From CAZMLC01 sp964567125 (GTDB taxonomy: Bacteria > Verrucomicrobiota > Kiritimatiellia > RFP12 > UBA1067), in contig CAZMLC010000078.1 of the NCBI GenBank assembly GCA_964567125.1, forward strand, positions 1-12,233: DNA of 12,233 bases, given 5' to 3'. The notes under the pieces were generated by a model. It was given only the letters and a program-made list of their open reading frames with translations, did no database searches and was not told the origin of the DNA. Each line of letters starts with the position of its first letter. Within the stretch, counting starts at the first letter, position 1. The translations under genes were made by a program, and so were the position numbers. Below, piece after piece: positions 1 to 7,179 of this stretch.

Positions 1-106
1 AGCGTGGTCGTATAGGGAGTAAGCTGAGCCTCCCTGAGACACTCTTTTGCCTTCATATACCGTCCTAATCAGCAGCACAAAAACCGGCCCGCATTCACTG
101 CCGTCA

Positions 107-1051
107 TCAATCCTCTTCGACCACAACAGGAATTCCGAGCACGATCATCCGATAAAATTTCTCCGCATTCCAATTCGCCAACCGGAAACAGCCCTTTGAC
201 TCCGCGTTGCCGATCCGCTCCGGGAAGGGCGTGCCATGCATACCAAACCCTTGGATCGACAAGCTGATCCACGCCACGCCCACGGGATTATTGGGCCCTG
301 GTGGAATGATCAGCTTCGCCTTCTCCGGTCCACCTGGCTTAAACAGTTGCGGATCGTACGTGTAGGTAGGGTTTTGCGCAACATCTTTCACCGTCAGATT
401 GCCCACAGGCCGACGCGCTTTGTCGCGCGCAATCGAACAGGGAAACAGCGCGATCATCTTCCCTGCCGCATCGAAGAGCGTCACCTCCATCCGCCCGAGG
501 GAAATGCGGATCGAATCCACCTTCACACGGCTCTTCGGCTGCGTCACATTCGGCAGGATAAGCTCGGTGCCGGCAGGCGGATTCGGCCACGTCGCAGTGG
601 GGTTCAACCGCTCAATCAAGCGCTCGGACGCATGGCTGCGTTCCGCCAGCATCTCCTGCAGCGTGACGTATTTCAGCGCCGGCAACCGCGACCGCTCCAG
701 CCAGTCGTCAGGAAAAGGCCCCAGCTCTTTTAAATCGTTATCGGTCACCGTGTAGGTTGTCAGGACAGTGCTATCGTCCCCCAGCGCGTTGAGCATCTCG
801 ACTGTGGGTATGCCCGTGACCTCTTTGTTGTTCACGGCCTGCCACGCCATCAGCGCGATCTGCGTGCGCTTGCCCCAGCATCCATCAATGCAGTTACACG
901 AAAAATTGAGGCGGTCCAGCAGGATCTGCAACGCGAGCACATCCTGATTGAACCCGGAACGATAGCCGTCAAACCGGACACGCTCTTCTTGCGCGAAGCT
1001 GGTCCATCCAGCGACAACCATCAGCATTAGTATCAGCCATCCTCTTCTCAT
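107..1051 (-). CDS. Secreted L,D-transpeptidase (YkuD) with PG-binding and LysM-like modules
   Basis: The 314-residue product is an exported peptidoglycan L,D-transpeptidase that should form 3-3 cross-links or attach proteins in the periplasm. Residues 1-20 form a signal peptide (RR, hydrophobic stretch, Ser-Phe-Ala). Residues about 33-90 resemble a peptidoglycan-binding domain (ALQILLDRLNF, then GKRTQIALMAWQ). Residues about 127-168 resemble LysM (YVTLQEML, LIERLNP, LILPN). Residues about 175-313 are the YkuD domain, with His272-Gly273 and the catalytic Ser285-x-Gly-Cys288-x-Arg290 motif. The ATG at 1049-1051 follows purine-rich GGAG. A strong terminator separates it from the upstream yebC, so it probably has its own promoter, which I could not place. 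An unusual Cys-rich patch (Cys52, Cys54, Cys58) lies in the PG-binding module. The family call is firm; the exact substrate is not visible. Confidence 0.9.
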   Translation of the reverse strand: MRRGWLILMLMVVAGWTSFAQEERVRFDGYRSGFNQDVLALQILLDRLNFSCNCIDGCWGKRTQIALMAWQAVNNKEVTGIPTVEMLNALGDDSTVLTTYTVTDNDLKELGPFPDDWLERSRLPALKYVTLQEMLAERSHASERLIERLNPTATWPNPPAGTELILPNVTQPKSRVKVDSIRISLGRMEVTLFDAAGKMIALFPCSIARDKARRPVGNLTVKDVAQNPTYTYDPQLFKPGGPEKAKLIIPPGPNNPVGVAWISLSIQGFGMHGTPFPERIGNAESKGCFRLANWNAEKFYRMIVLGIPVVVEED

Positions 1052-1087
1052 GCGCTCCGCTCTCCGCGTAAGTTATGCGTCTGCGTT

Positions 1088-1130
1088 AAAACAAAAAACA
1101 GCACAAGCGAAAGCTCGCCGGTGCTGTTTT
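1088..1130 (-). terminator. Rho-independent terminator after yebC
   Basis: On the minus strand the arms AAAACAGCAC and GTGCTGTTTT form a 10-bp stem. An inner GCGA/TCGC helix may also form. The stem is followed by a T-rich tail (TTTTTTG, then TTTT). It lies 24 bases past the yebC stop and 37 bases before the L,D-transpeptidase start, so it ends the yebC transcript. Confidence 0.85.
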
Positions 1131-1153
1131 CACATGCTGTATTAAACGAAACC

Positions 1154-1915
1154 TTATTCAGCAAGTTGATCCGCGATCGAATCATCGATGTCCATATTCG
1201 TATAGACATCCTGAACGTCGTCGTGATCTTCCAGCATCCCTACGAACTTGTTCACCGCCTTGGCCACATTGATGTCCGATACAGGCGCTAAGGTCAAAGG
1301 AACCAGTCCGACCTGCGAGTTCTCCTGATCGATCGCGATGCCCGCAGCTTCAATCGCCGCGCTGACTTCCGCGTATGCGTTCGGCTGACACGTCACGGTG
1401 AAACCACCCTCTTCCGTCTCCATGTCATCCGCACCTGCGCCCAAAGCGACTTCCATCACCTTATCCTCGGTCAAACCATCAACCGCCGGAATCATGATGG
1501 TTCCCTTGCGCTCAAAGCTGCGGGAAACCGAACCCAGTCCGGCAAAGTCAGAGCCGTTCTTCTTGAAAATGTTGCGCACTTCAGCAGCCGCACGGTTCTT
1601 GTTATCGGTCAGCACCTTGACTACAATGCCAACGCCGCCGCCCGCATAACCTTCATACGTGATTTCTTCGAGGATATCCGCTGCCAACTCGCCCGTGCCC
1701 TTCTTGATCGCACGATCGATATTGTCGTTCGGCATGTTGACCGACTTCGCCTTGGCAATCAAGGTACGCAACGTCGGATTGTTGTTCGGATCTCCGCCGC
1801 CCGCCTTCGCCACGATCGTCATTTCCTTGGCGATCTTGGAGAAAATTTTACCGCGCTTGGCATCCGCCGCGCCCTTTTTGTGCTTGATGGTTGCCCATTT
1901 ACTATGACCGCTCAT
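1154..1915 (-). CDS. yebC: YebC/TACO1 family protein
   Basis: The 253-residue protein matches the YebC/PmpR/TACO1 family over its whole length. It opens with the signature MSGHSKWATIKHKKG and continues with AKRGKIFSKIAKEM, DNIDRAIKKG and YEGYAGGGVGIVV. The length is normal for the family. Members were first described as transcriptional regulators. The mitochondrial TACO1 and more recent bacterial work link the family to translation, including relief of ribosome stalling on proline-rich stretches. It acts in the cytoplasm. The ATG at 1913-1915 is preceded by GAGAGAGGAAG at good spacing, so the start is secure. The gene lies 69 bases after a radical SAM gene and ends in a strong terminator. Which of the two proposed roles applies here cannot be read from the sequence. 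Confidence 0.95.
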   Translation of the reverse strand: MSGHSKWATIKHKKGAADAKRGKIFSKIAKEMTIVAKAGGGDPNNNPTLRTLIAKAKSVNMPNDNIDRAIKKGTGELAADILEEITYEGYAGGGVGIVVKVLTDNKNRAAAEVRNIFKKNGSDFAGLGSVSRSFERKGTIMIPAVDGLTEDKVMEVALGAGADDMETEEGGFTVTCQPNAYAEVSAAIEAAGIAIDQENSQVGLVPLTLAPVSDINVAKAVNKFVGMLEDHDDVQDVYTNMDIDDSIADQLAE

Positions 1916-1952
1916 CGTCTTCCTCTCTCACCGCATTTGCCCTGCGGATTTT

Positions 1953-1980
1953 TTTATACTCACTTACACTGCTTCAGGAA
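1953..1980 (-). promoter_or_regulatory. Possible promoter for yebC
   Basis: On the minus strand TTCCTG and TATAAA are separated by 16 bases just after the radical SAM stop codon. The -35 match is weak and the -10 match is good. The predicted transcript would start inside a small hairpin (CCGCA/TGCGG, 1931-1947) immediately ahead of the Shine-Dalgarno sequence. Read-through from the upstream gene is an alternative. Confidence 0.3.
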
Positions 1981-1984
1981 CAGG

Positions 1985-2908
1985 TCATCCCGCTCCAACA
2001 GCGCCTTCTCCTGCAGGCATCTCCTGCCCCAGCAGGTCGGCGGGCGCATCGCCCTCAAATTCTTGAATCCAGCCTTGATCAAAACCCAAATCCTCAGCCG
2101 CTTCCGTCAGCCGGGCATACTCATCGGCCTGCACCTTGCGATCCCAGCCGCGACAGGTCAAAGCCCGATGAACCGGCGTATACTGAGCCATCACGCTGAT
2201 GTGCACCTCTGTTCCGACTTCACGCGCCAACCATTCCAGGTTGGCAATCGCTTCATCGACCCGTCCCGGCAACGCCAGCAGACGGCAGATCACACCTCGC
2301 CGCGCAATTCCTTCGTCGTCCATCTCCAACGGTCCAAGCTTCTCCCAGAACCAGCGGAATGCACGCCGTGAAACATCAACATAGGCTGAGGCATCCGAAC
2401 CTTCGCGCGCGGACTCCGACTGCGCATAGCGTAAGTCGCACAGCGCAATATCCACCAGCTCCGCAAACGATTCTAAGACCTCCTGCGATTCAAAACCCGA
2501 TGTATTATACACAAATGGCAGTGAAACGCCAGCGCGAATTAAGGGGTCAACCGCTTCTTTTATCTGCGGCAGCCACGGCGTCGGGGAAACCAGATTCCAG
2601 TTGTGGCACCCTTTTTCAGCAATGCCCTTGAAAATCGCCCGCAACTCCTCCACGCTCAGGTCCTCGCCCTGATTGGCCTGGCTCCACGGATGGTTCTGGC
2701 AGTAGATGCAGCGCAAGGTGCAGTGCGAGAAGAAGACCGTCCCCGAGCCTCGTTCCCCGCTGATCGGCGGTTCCTCGCCGAAATGCGGCCCGAAACGGAA
2801 GACGCGCGGCGCCATCCCCGCCTTGCAATACCCGACCTTGCCCGCCGTGCGGTCAACCCCGCAGGCCCGCGGGCACAATCGACACGCCTTTAATGCCTCA
2901 TGCTCCAT
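1985..2908 (-). CDS. Radical SAM protein, PflA/PflX-like
   Basis: This cytoplasmic iron-sulfur enzyme of about 307 residues carries the radical SAM cluster motif CTLRCIYCQN (Cys63, Cys67, Cys70 from the start chosen here). It would bind a 4Fe-4S cluster and cleave S-adenosylmethionine to a 5'-deoxyadenosyl radical. Before it lies the extra Cys set typical of COG1313-type proteins annotated as 'putative pyruvate formate-lyase activating enzyme' (CRLCPRAC at 9-16, then GYC ending at Cys28). The later GxxxPFVYNTSGFES and DIALCDLRY segments fit the same family. No glycyl radical enzyme is in view, so the true substrate is unknown. I chose ATG 2906-2908 because GGGGAAGGG lies about 7 bases upstream. 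An in-frame ATG at 2914 and a GTG at 2932 are alternatives with poorer spacing. It starts 61 bases after the glycosidase stop without a terminator, so co-transcription is possible. Confidence 0.85.
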   Translation of the reverse strand: MEHEALKACRLCPRACGVDRTAGKVGYCKAGMAPRVFRFGPHFGEEPPISGERGSGTVFFSHCTLRCIYCQNHPWSQANQGEDLSVEELRAIFKGIAEKGCHNWNLVSPTPWLPQIKEAVDPLIRAGVSLPFVYNTSGFESQEVLESFAELVDIALCDLRYAQSESAREGSDASAYVDVSRRAFRWFWEKLGPLEMDDEGIARRGVICRLLALPGRVDEAIANLEWLAREVGTEVHISVMAQYTPVHRALTCRGWDRKVQADEYARLTEAAEDLGFDQGWIQEFEGDAPADLLGQEMPAGEGAVGAG

Positions 2909-2969
2909 GCTCATCCCTTCCCCATCGCGCACGTTTATCCACTTCAGCCGGCCGCATCCACGCGCCGCT

Positions 2970-5714
2970 TCATTGAATCGCGAAACCCTGCGGCGCCTTT
3001 ACGCCAAACCGGATCGTCTCGCCTTCCTTGCCGAAATACCCGCCCCATCCCACCTGTATGGCGGTGATCGCGCCAGGGTCCAGCGGCCCAGCGACCTTAT
3101 CAAATGGCTTGAACTGACTGAATAATAGCATGCTCTGTGCACATCCTGCAATGCGCAAGCCTCGACCGGTGCTCGCAAGATAGCGCTGGCCGCCCGCGAT
3201 TTCAATAAAGACAAGGATGTCCGCACGCGTCTCCTGATTGGCCGCCACATCGGTCTCGATGATGATGCCGTCCGCATCCTTGAGTGAAAAGGGCTTTGCA
3301 TACCTCAGGCAGAGAAAAAGGTGCGTATCGATCCCGCCCTGCGTCAGCTGGCCCTGCGTCTGCCACCCCGTTTCGGATGATCCCTCCAGCGCGGTCTTGA
3401 CCGTGCGGTTGGCGCCGATCGAGGCCGTGGCAATTGCCGGCAATGTCCGCTTCTCCACGTGGCAGCCCAGCGGCCTGCCACCATCCAGCCGCGACGGAAC
3501 CCCCGCCTGCCGCGTGCGGAAGATCTTCGCACCGTAGCCGCGCAACGTCACCTGCTCGAAGACGTTCGTCGCCTGCTTGACCACGCTGCCATCCTCCGGA
3601 TTCCAGAGCTCAAAGGGTCCCTCGCCCAGAAACTGCAACCGCCCCTGCCACGGTTCAGCCAAGGTGTTGATCACAAAGAAGAGATCGTAGCCGTCGACCT
3701 TGCGGTGCGTCATCCTGATCGCCGCGCTCTTCTCCCCGCACGCCACGAAATCGCGCGCTAGGACGCGGTCCAGCACCTTGGGCATCGCCCCCATTACGCC
3801 CTGCGGCAGAAAGACGCTCAAGCCGCCCCCTGACGAAGTCACGGTTGAAACCTGATCCCCGCCGGCAAACATCTCGCGGCTCAGCGCGCTGATCTCCGGA
3901 CAGGGAAAGGCCTGTTCGCTGTTCACTGGCACCTGCATCAGCGCGATCACGACTCCGCCGCGCTTCCAGAAGGCGTGGATCTTCCGCATCGCCTTCAGCG
4001 ACAAGGTGGTCACGGAAGGCAGCACCACCACGCGCCAGCGCAGTTCGCCATGCTCCAGCGCCCCTTTGCTTAGGTCCGCCCGCTGCAACGCCTCGCTGTC
4101 GATGTACATGAAGTCGCGCTGCGCCGCAAACAGCATGTTGCCCGCCTGCCGGAAGCTCTCCGCAACCGCGCGCACCTCATTCCCCGTACTCCACCGTTCC
4201 GTCGGCTCGTAGGCCGCCATCAAGCTCGCCGAGGGATAGAGCACCGCGATGTCCGCCACCAAATGACCGCCCTTGAGCATCGTCCCGCAGCGGCCGATGT
4301 GGCTGTTGATGCGCTGCAATGCCGTGGTATCGAATTGTCGGAAATGGTAATAGCTCGTGAAGGTGTTGATCCCGCCCCACTGCAGCAGGTTGCAGGTGCC
4401 GCGCACCTGCTCCTCGCTCACCACGATGCGCGGACGCTGATCGCCCTCAGGACGGTAGTTCTCCGAATGATCCGAGACCTCGCACATCACCAGCCGGTTT
4501 TGATTCAGCTCCGCCACGCTCGCCAACAGCTTGGCAGTCTGCCACGGCACATTCGGCGGCAGACTCGTCAGACAGTCGATGCTCGGCGCGTCCAGACGCC
4601 GGATGCAGGCGAAGAAATCACCGTAGAGCGGTACGTGCGCCTCAATGCTCTCCTCCGCCAGAAGATGGCCGCCCGAGGGTACGCCGTGCGCTTGGCACCA
4701 CGTCTGAATCTGCCCGAAGAAGTTCTGCGCCACCTGTTGCCCGATCAGCGACCAGAATCCGAAGCGGATGGCCGCATCCCCGTTCCCCGTGGCAGCCACC
4801 AGCGCCGGCACGTCGCTGATCAGATCGCGTCCCGTGGCAGCCCGGTAGTCTGCCACCAGCGTCGGCGACCACGGCAGCACCGAAAACGGCTGCGGCCGCA
4901 TCCAGAGGCTCATCAGCGACGGCTCATCTGTAAAGGTCGCATCGAAGTAACGCCCCAGATCCTTGCCCAGATGCGCCGCGTACTGCGCGTGCGTCACCTG
5001 CAGAAATTTCGCAGTGGGGTCCGCCATCAGCAGATTGATGTAGGGCTTTTTAAAGGCAAGGCTCACTTCGGCATGCGTACCGTGATAGATAAAATCCTCG
5101 GTCATCAGTAGAAGGCACCAGCTGTCTTTCTCGGGCGTCTTCCACGTAAGCACGCTGTCCGTCACCGCCGTATTGATCGGAATCGCCTCCGCACGCACCA
5201 GCTTACCCTCCCGGACAGGCAGGGCCACAGCACCCACCAGCAAGCCCGGCGGTGCTTTGAAGGTGACAGCCGTCCCGGCTGCCACGTTGGTCATCGCCAC
5301 CAGCAAGCCGCGCGCCGCCCACTCCGGATGGCCGCGCAACACCAGATCGCGCGCACTGCCCGAGGGATAGCCGCACTCGTCGTAAAGCCACAGGCTCATG
5401 CCCGAGGCCTTGGCCATCTTGACGCCGCGCACGAACGGAGGCCATTTGGTCGGATCATCCACATAGCCCGTAAAATTAACATTGCCGGCAAACCCGCCAA
5501 AACCCTGATCCGCCAGCGCCTGCAAGATCTTATCCTGTTCCGCCGGCGTATCGTGCTGCCCGTGAAGAATGCGCAGGATGCGCGTCGCCGCAGGTGGATT
5601 CAAAAACCGCTCGCCCAGCGGACGCTCCTCGCCCGGCTGTTTCGGCAGAGCGGTCTCCGCCACAGCAAGGCCGGCCATGCAGATAAAAACGAAACTCCAG
5701 CTGATCCCATTCAT
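2970..5714 (-). CDS. Secreted GH106-like glycoside hydrolase (putative alpha-L-rhamnosidase)
   Basis: The 914-residue protein probably cleaves a plant or host glycan outside the cytoplasm. It begins with a signal peptide (MNGISWSFVFICMAGLAVAET). The catalytic half carries motifs I associate with the Glyco_hydro_106 group: LWLYDECGYPSG at about 110-119, ATFTDEPS with Glu264, GGHLLAEES with Glu354/Glu355 followed by LYGDFF and IDCL, and CEVSDHSENY with Glu412. A Rossmann/glutaminase-like region follows at about 488-610, and a beta-sandwich carbohydrate-binding-like end at about 780-914. The ATG at 5712-5714 is chosen because AAAGGGGGA sits 6 bases upstream and the signal peptide starts there. 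A further in-frame ATG lies 30 codons earlier but has neither feature. The neighbouring DUF1080 gene fits carbohydrate use. The glycosidase class is well supported, but rhamnose specificity is only inferred. Confidence 0.75.
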   Translation of the reverse strand: MNGISWSFVFICMAGLAVAETALPKQPGEERPLGERFLNPPAATRILRILHGQHDTPAEQDKILQALADQGFGGFAGNVNFTGYVDDPTKWPPFVRGVKMAKASGMSLWLYDECGYPSGSARDLVLRGHPEWAARGLLVAMTNVAAGTAVTFKAPPGLLVGAVALPVREGKLVRAEAIPINTAVTDSVLTWKTPEKDSWCLLLMTEDFIYHGTHAEVSLAFKKPYINLLMADPTAKFLQVTHAQYAAHLGKDLGRYFDATFTDEPSLMSLWMRPQPFSVLPWSPTLVADYRAATGRDLISDVPALVAATGNGDAAIRFGFWSLIGQQVAQNFFGQIQTWCQAHGVPSGGHLLAEESIEAHVPLYGDFFACIRRLDAPSIDCLTSLPPNVPWQTAKLLASVAELNQNRLVMCEVSDHSENYRPEGDQRPRIVVSEEQVRGTCNLLQWGGINTFTSYYHFRQFDTTALQRINSHIGRCGTMLKGGHLVADIAVLYPSASLMAAYEPTERWSTGNEVRAVAESFRQAGNMLFAAQRDFMYIDSEALQRADLSKGALEHGELRWRVVVLPSVTTLSLKAMRKIHAFWKRGGVVIALMQVPVNSEQAFPCPEISALSREMFAGGDQVSTVTSSGGGLSVFLPQGVMGAMPKVLDRVLARDFVACGEKSAAIRMTHRKVDGYDLFFVINTLAEPWQGRLQFLGEGPFELWNPEDGSVVKQATNVFEQVTLRGYGAKIFRTRQAGVPSRLDGGRPLGCHVEKRTLPAIATASIGANRTVKTALEGSSETGWQTQGQLTQGGIDTHLFLCLRYAKPFSLKDADGIIIETDVAANQETRADILVFIEIAGGQRYLASTGRGLRIAGCAQSMLLFSQFKPFDKVAGPLDPGAITAIQVGWGGYFGKEGETIRFGVKAPQGFAIQ

Positions 5715-5805
5715 GTGAAATCCCCCTTTGACATATTTTTTACGTATCAATCCCTGAAACTCCATAGTGATCCACGCGTGCGCCGCAGGATTCGCCCGCT
5801 GCATA

Positions 5806-5841
5806 CAAAACAGGGGAAATCGTTTTCCCCGACTTCCCCTG
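5806..5841 (-). terminator. Rho-independent terminator after the DUF1080 gene
   Basis: On the minus strand CAGGGGAA and TTCCCCTG form an 8-bp stem followed by TTTTG. An internal GGGGAAA/TTTCCCC pairing offers an alternative shorter hairpin using the same 3' arm. It starts 28 bases past the DUF1080 stop and so separates that gene from the glycosidase gene. Confidence 0.75.
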
Positions 5842-5868
5842 CCTCACTGCTTGTTCAACGCGACGCGC

Positions 5869-6564
5869 TTACTTCAGCTCTTTGATCTTGATATTGCGAT
5901 AGGAGACCTGATCGTTGTGATCCTGCAGCAGGATATGACCGGTCTTGGTCTCGCCCCAGTTCGGGAAGGTCTTAAATTTGCTCTTCGCGACAGCTGCGCG
6001 GAAAGCCTCGGAACCGCGCTCGAATTCCAGCACCTTCGCGCCGTTCAGCCAGTGCTCGACGTGCGTGCCCTTACTCACGATCATGGCGGTATTCCACTCG
6101 CCCGTCGCGTTCAGCTTAGCCGTCGGTGCCGGCATGACATCGTAAAACGAGGCGACCTTACGATTGCCCTCCAAACCGTTCTTGGCATCCGGATGGTTCG
6201 GATCCAGCACCTGGAATTCCAACGTCGTCCCCTTATTGATCGCAGGATCGAAGAAATACTTGATGCCGCTGTTCGCTTTCGGCGTCAGCTTGAAATCGAC
6301 CTTCAAGATGAAGTCCGTGTACTTTTTGTCCGTGATCAGATCGCCGATCTTCGCATTCGGCGTAATGGTCAACGTACCATCCTGAATCACCCAGCCCTTG
6401 GCCGGGAACTCCGGACACTTGACCGTGCGCCAGCCCTTACCGCTGACACCGTCAAAGAGCAGCGTCCAGCCATCCGCCTTCTCCTGGTCCGTCAACGCGT
6501 TCTCCGCACTCATTCCCACGGTCGCAGCCAAGAGGACTGCAGCCAAAAAACAGCTTTTCTTCAT
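5869..6564 (-). CDS. Secreted DUF1080 protein (3-keto-disaccharide hydrolase-like)
   Basis: The 231-residue protein is an exported DUF1080 (PF06439) member. The domain is a concanavalin-like beta-sandwich, and its named founding activity is 3-keto-disaccharide hydrolysis. PVC bacteria often carry many copies, most without known substrate. A signal peptide spans residues 1 to about 20 (MKKSCFLAAVLLAATVGMSA). Typical segments follow: WTLLFDGVSGKGW, NSGIKYFFDP, LEFQVLDPNHPDA, EWNTAMIVSKGTHVEHWLNG and the closing GHILLQDHNDQVSYRNIKIKEL-type strand pair. The domain is full length. The ATG at 6562-6564 has GAGG 7 bases upstream and begins the signal peptide. The ATG 11 codons earlier has neither. 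It has its own promoter and terminator, so it is probably a single-gene transcript. The fold is firm; the substrate is unknown. Confidence 0.9.
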   Translation of the reverse strand: MKKSCFLAAVLLAATVGMSAENALTDQEKADGWTLLFDGVSGKGWRTVKCPEFPAKGWVIQDGTLTITPNAKIGDLITDKKYTDFILKVDFKLTPKANSGIKYFFDPAINKGTTLEFQVLDPNHPDAKNGLEGNRKVASFYDVMPAPTAKLNATGEWNTAMIVSKGTHVEHWLNGAKVLEFERGSEAFRAAVAKSKFKTFPNWGETKTGHILLQDHNDQVSYRNIKIKELK

Positions 6565-6618
6565 TCTCAAACCTCGTTTTTCTCTGTTCCGCGGCAAACT
6601 GCCAGCGTGATGGTGTTA

Positions 6619-6648
6619 GTTATAGCATAGACGCCTTTATGCTGTCGA
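6619..6648 (-). promoter_or_regulatory. Promoter of the DUF1080 gene with a palindrome in the spacer
   Basis: On the minus strand TCGACA (-35, at 6643-6648) and TATAAC (-10, at 6619-6624) are 18 bases apart, close to a sigma70 consensus. The arms AGCATA and TATGCT (6624-6629 and 6638-6643, 8-base gap) fill the spacer and touch both boxes, which is a good place for a repressor operator. A separate 9-bp palindrome, GTGAGTCAC, lies just upstream at 6652-6660. The leader to the ATG is about 50 bases. Confidence 0.55.
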
Positions 6649-6678
6649 GCCGTGAGTCACGCCAAAGTGTGATGCGCC

Positions 6679-6778
6679 NNNNNNNNNNNNNNNNNNNNNN
6701 NNNNNNNNNNNNNNNNNNNNNNNNNNNNNNNNNNNNNNNNNNNNNNNNNNNNNNNNNNNNNNNNNNNNNNNNNNNNNN
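6679..6778. other. Assembly gap of 100 N
   Basis: Exactly 100 undetermined bases, the usual placeholder for a scaffold join of unknown size. Nothing can be said about its content. It ends directly before the first small ORF of the plus-strand array, so the promoter and ribosome binding site of that unit are probably hidden or missing here. Linkage across the gap depends on the scaffolding. Confidence 0.97.
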
Positions 6779-6892
6779 ATGATCCAGCAGATTTACAGCA
6801 TGCATACGACGACAGGCGCCGCGACGGTAGCCTGCATGGCGTCGTGCCGTAAGCCTGTCTCCCCGGTTGGAGGGTTTTCCGCAGAGCGATAA
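6779..6892 (+). CDS. Small ORF 1, Cys/Met-containing 37-residue peptide
   Basis: A 37-codon ORF begins with ATG immediately after the N gap. An internal ATG occurs at codon 8, and a start inside the gap cannot be excluded. I do not recognise the peptide. Support for translation is its similarity to the next small ORF. Both are 37 residues long with this start, both have His9-Thr10 followed by small hydroxyl residues, Val17, and a Cys-Met-Ala core (CMASC at 19-23 here) followed by a basic residue and proline. A terminator stands 23 bases after its stop. The layout suggests a leader peptide whose translation controls termination. A small secreted or RiPP-like peptide is less likely because there is no signal peptide and no modification enzyme nearby. 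Confidence 0.45.
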   Translation: MIQQIYSMHTTTGAATVACMASCRKPVSPVGGFSAER

Positions 6893-6915
6893 GTTTTGAA
6901 TCATCGCGATCCCTG

Positions 6916-6957
6916 AAGAAACCCGCAATCGGCAAAGATTGCGGGTTTCTTAATTTT
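6916..6957 (+). terminator. Terminator 1 of the small-ORF array
   Basis: A perfect 15-bp stem has the arms AAGAAACCCGCAATC (6916-6930) and GATTGCGGGTTTCTT (6937-6951), with the loop GGCAAA and an AATTTT tail. Its core resembles terminator 2 (ACCC-x-C-x-ATCGG-x-AA ... GATTG-x-GGGT). GGGTTT at 6872-6877, inside small ORF 1, can pair with AAACCC of the 5' arm, so an antiterminator fold is possible. Confidence 0.8.
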
Positions 6958-6990
6958 AGCATCACACAAACCACACAGAAAGGAGCCACC

Positions 6991-7104
6991 ATGAACACAC
7001 GCCAAAACCTGATCCATACGTCGTCGAAGCGCAGCGCAGTACGTCGCGTCTTGTGCATGGCGTGCATGCAGCCTCCGCGTGGCGCGTTATCCGTTTTACG
7101 ATGA
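6991..7104 (+). CDS. Small ORF 2, Cys/Met-containing 37-residue basic peptide
   Basis: A 37-codon ORF starts at an ATG with a strong Shine-Dalgarno sequence (AAAGGAG, 6 bases upstream), only 34 bases after terminator 1. No promoter fits in that interval, so it is probably reached by read-through. The peptide is rich in Arg and has the core LCMACMQPP at 21-29. It aligns with small ORF 1 at His9-Thr10, Val17 and the Cys-Met-Ala-Cys core. A second terminator begins 27 bases after the stop. CGTGG at 7078-7082, about 13 bases past the last Cys codon, could pair with CCACG in that terminator. I infer a second leader peptide in tandem. I cannot name a family, and the regulated signal (cysteine, methionine or other) is a guess from codon content. 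Confidence 0.55.
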   Translation: MNTRQNLIHTSSKRSAVRRVLCMACMQPPRGALSVLR

Positions 7105-7131
7105 ACATCAAAAACACTTCGCAAACAGATA

Positions 7132-7167
7132 ACCCACGATCGGAAATCGATTGTGGGTCTTTTTTTT
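7132..7167 (+). terminator. Terminator 2 of the small-ORF array
   Basis: The arms ACCCACGATC (7132-7141) and GATTGTGGGT (7149-7158) form a 10-bp stem with one G-T pair and a 7-base loop, followed by C and a run of eight T. It is a strong rho-independent terminator located inside the apparent transcript, 12 bases before small ORF 3. Its loop and stem core resemble terminator 1. Confidence 0.85.
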
Positions 7168-7179
7168 AAGGAATCAATC

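Noticed and set aside
1..106. A terminator for the L,D-transpeptidase gene (GCCG followed by GTTTTTG on the minus strand).
   Set aside because: The only stem is four base pairs with an 11-base loop, which is too weak to call. Nothing else is seen in this stretch.
1931..1955. CCGCA/TGCGG hairpin followed by seven T on the plus strand, resembling a terminator.
   Set aside because: No plus-strand gene lies upstream for it to serve. On the minus strand the T-run is on the wrong side of the hairpin, so it would not end the radical SAM transcript.
4263..5111. A 282-codon plus-strand open frame inside the glycosidase gene.
   Set aside because: It is antisense to conserved catalytic motifs, is rich in Arg, His and Gln as expected of a shadow frame, and has no ribosome binding site.
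7153..7179. Upstream GTG start that would lengthen small ORF 3 by nine codons.
   Set aside because: It lies within the stem and T-run of terminator 2 and has no ribosome binding site, whereas ATG 7180 has AAGGA at 7 bases.
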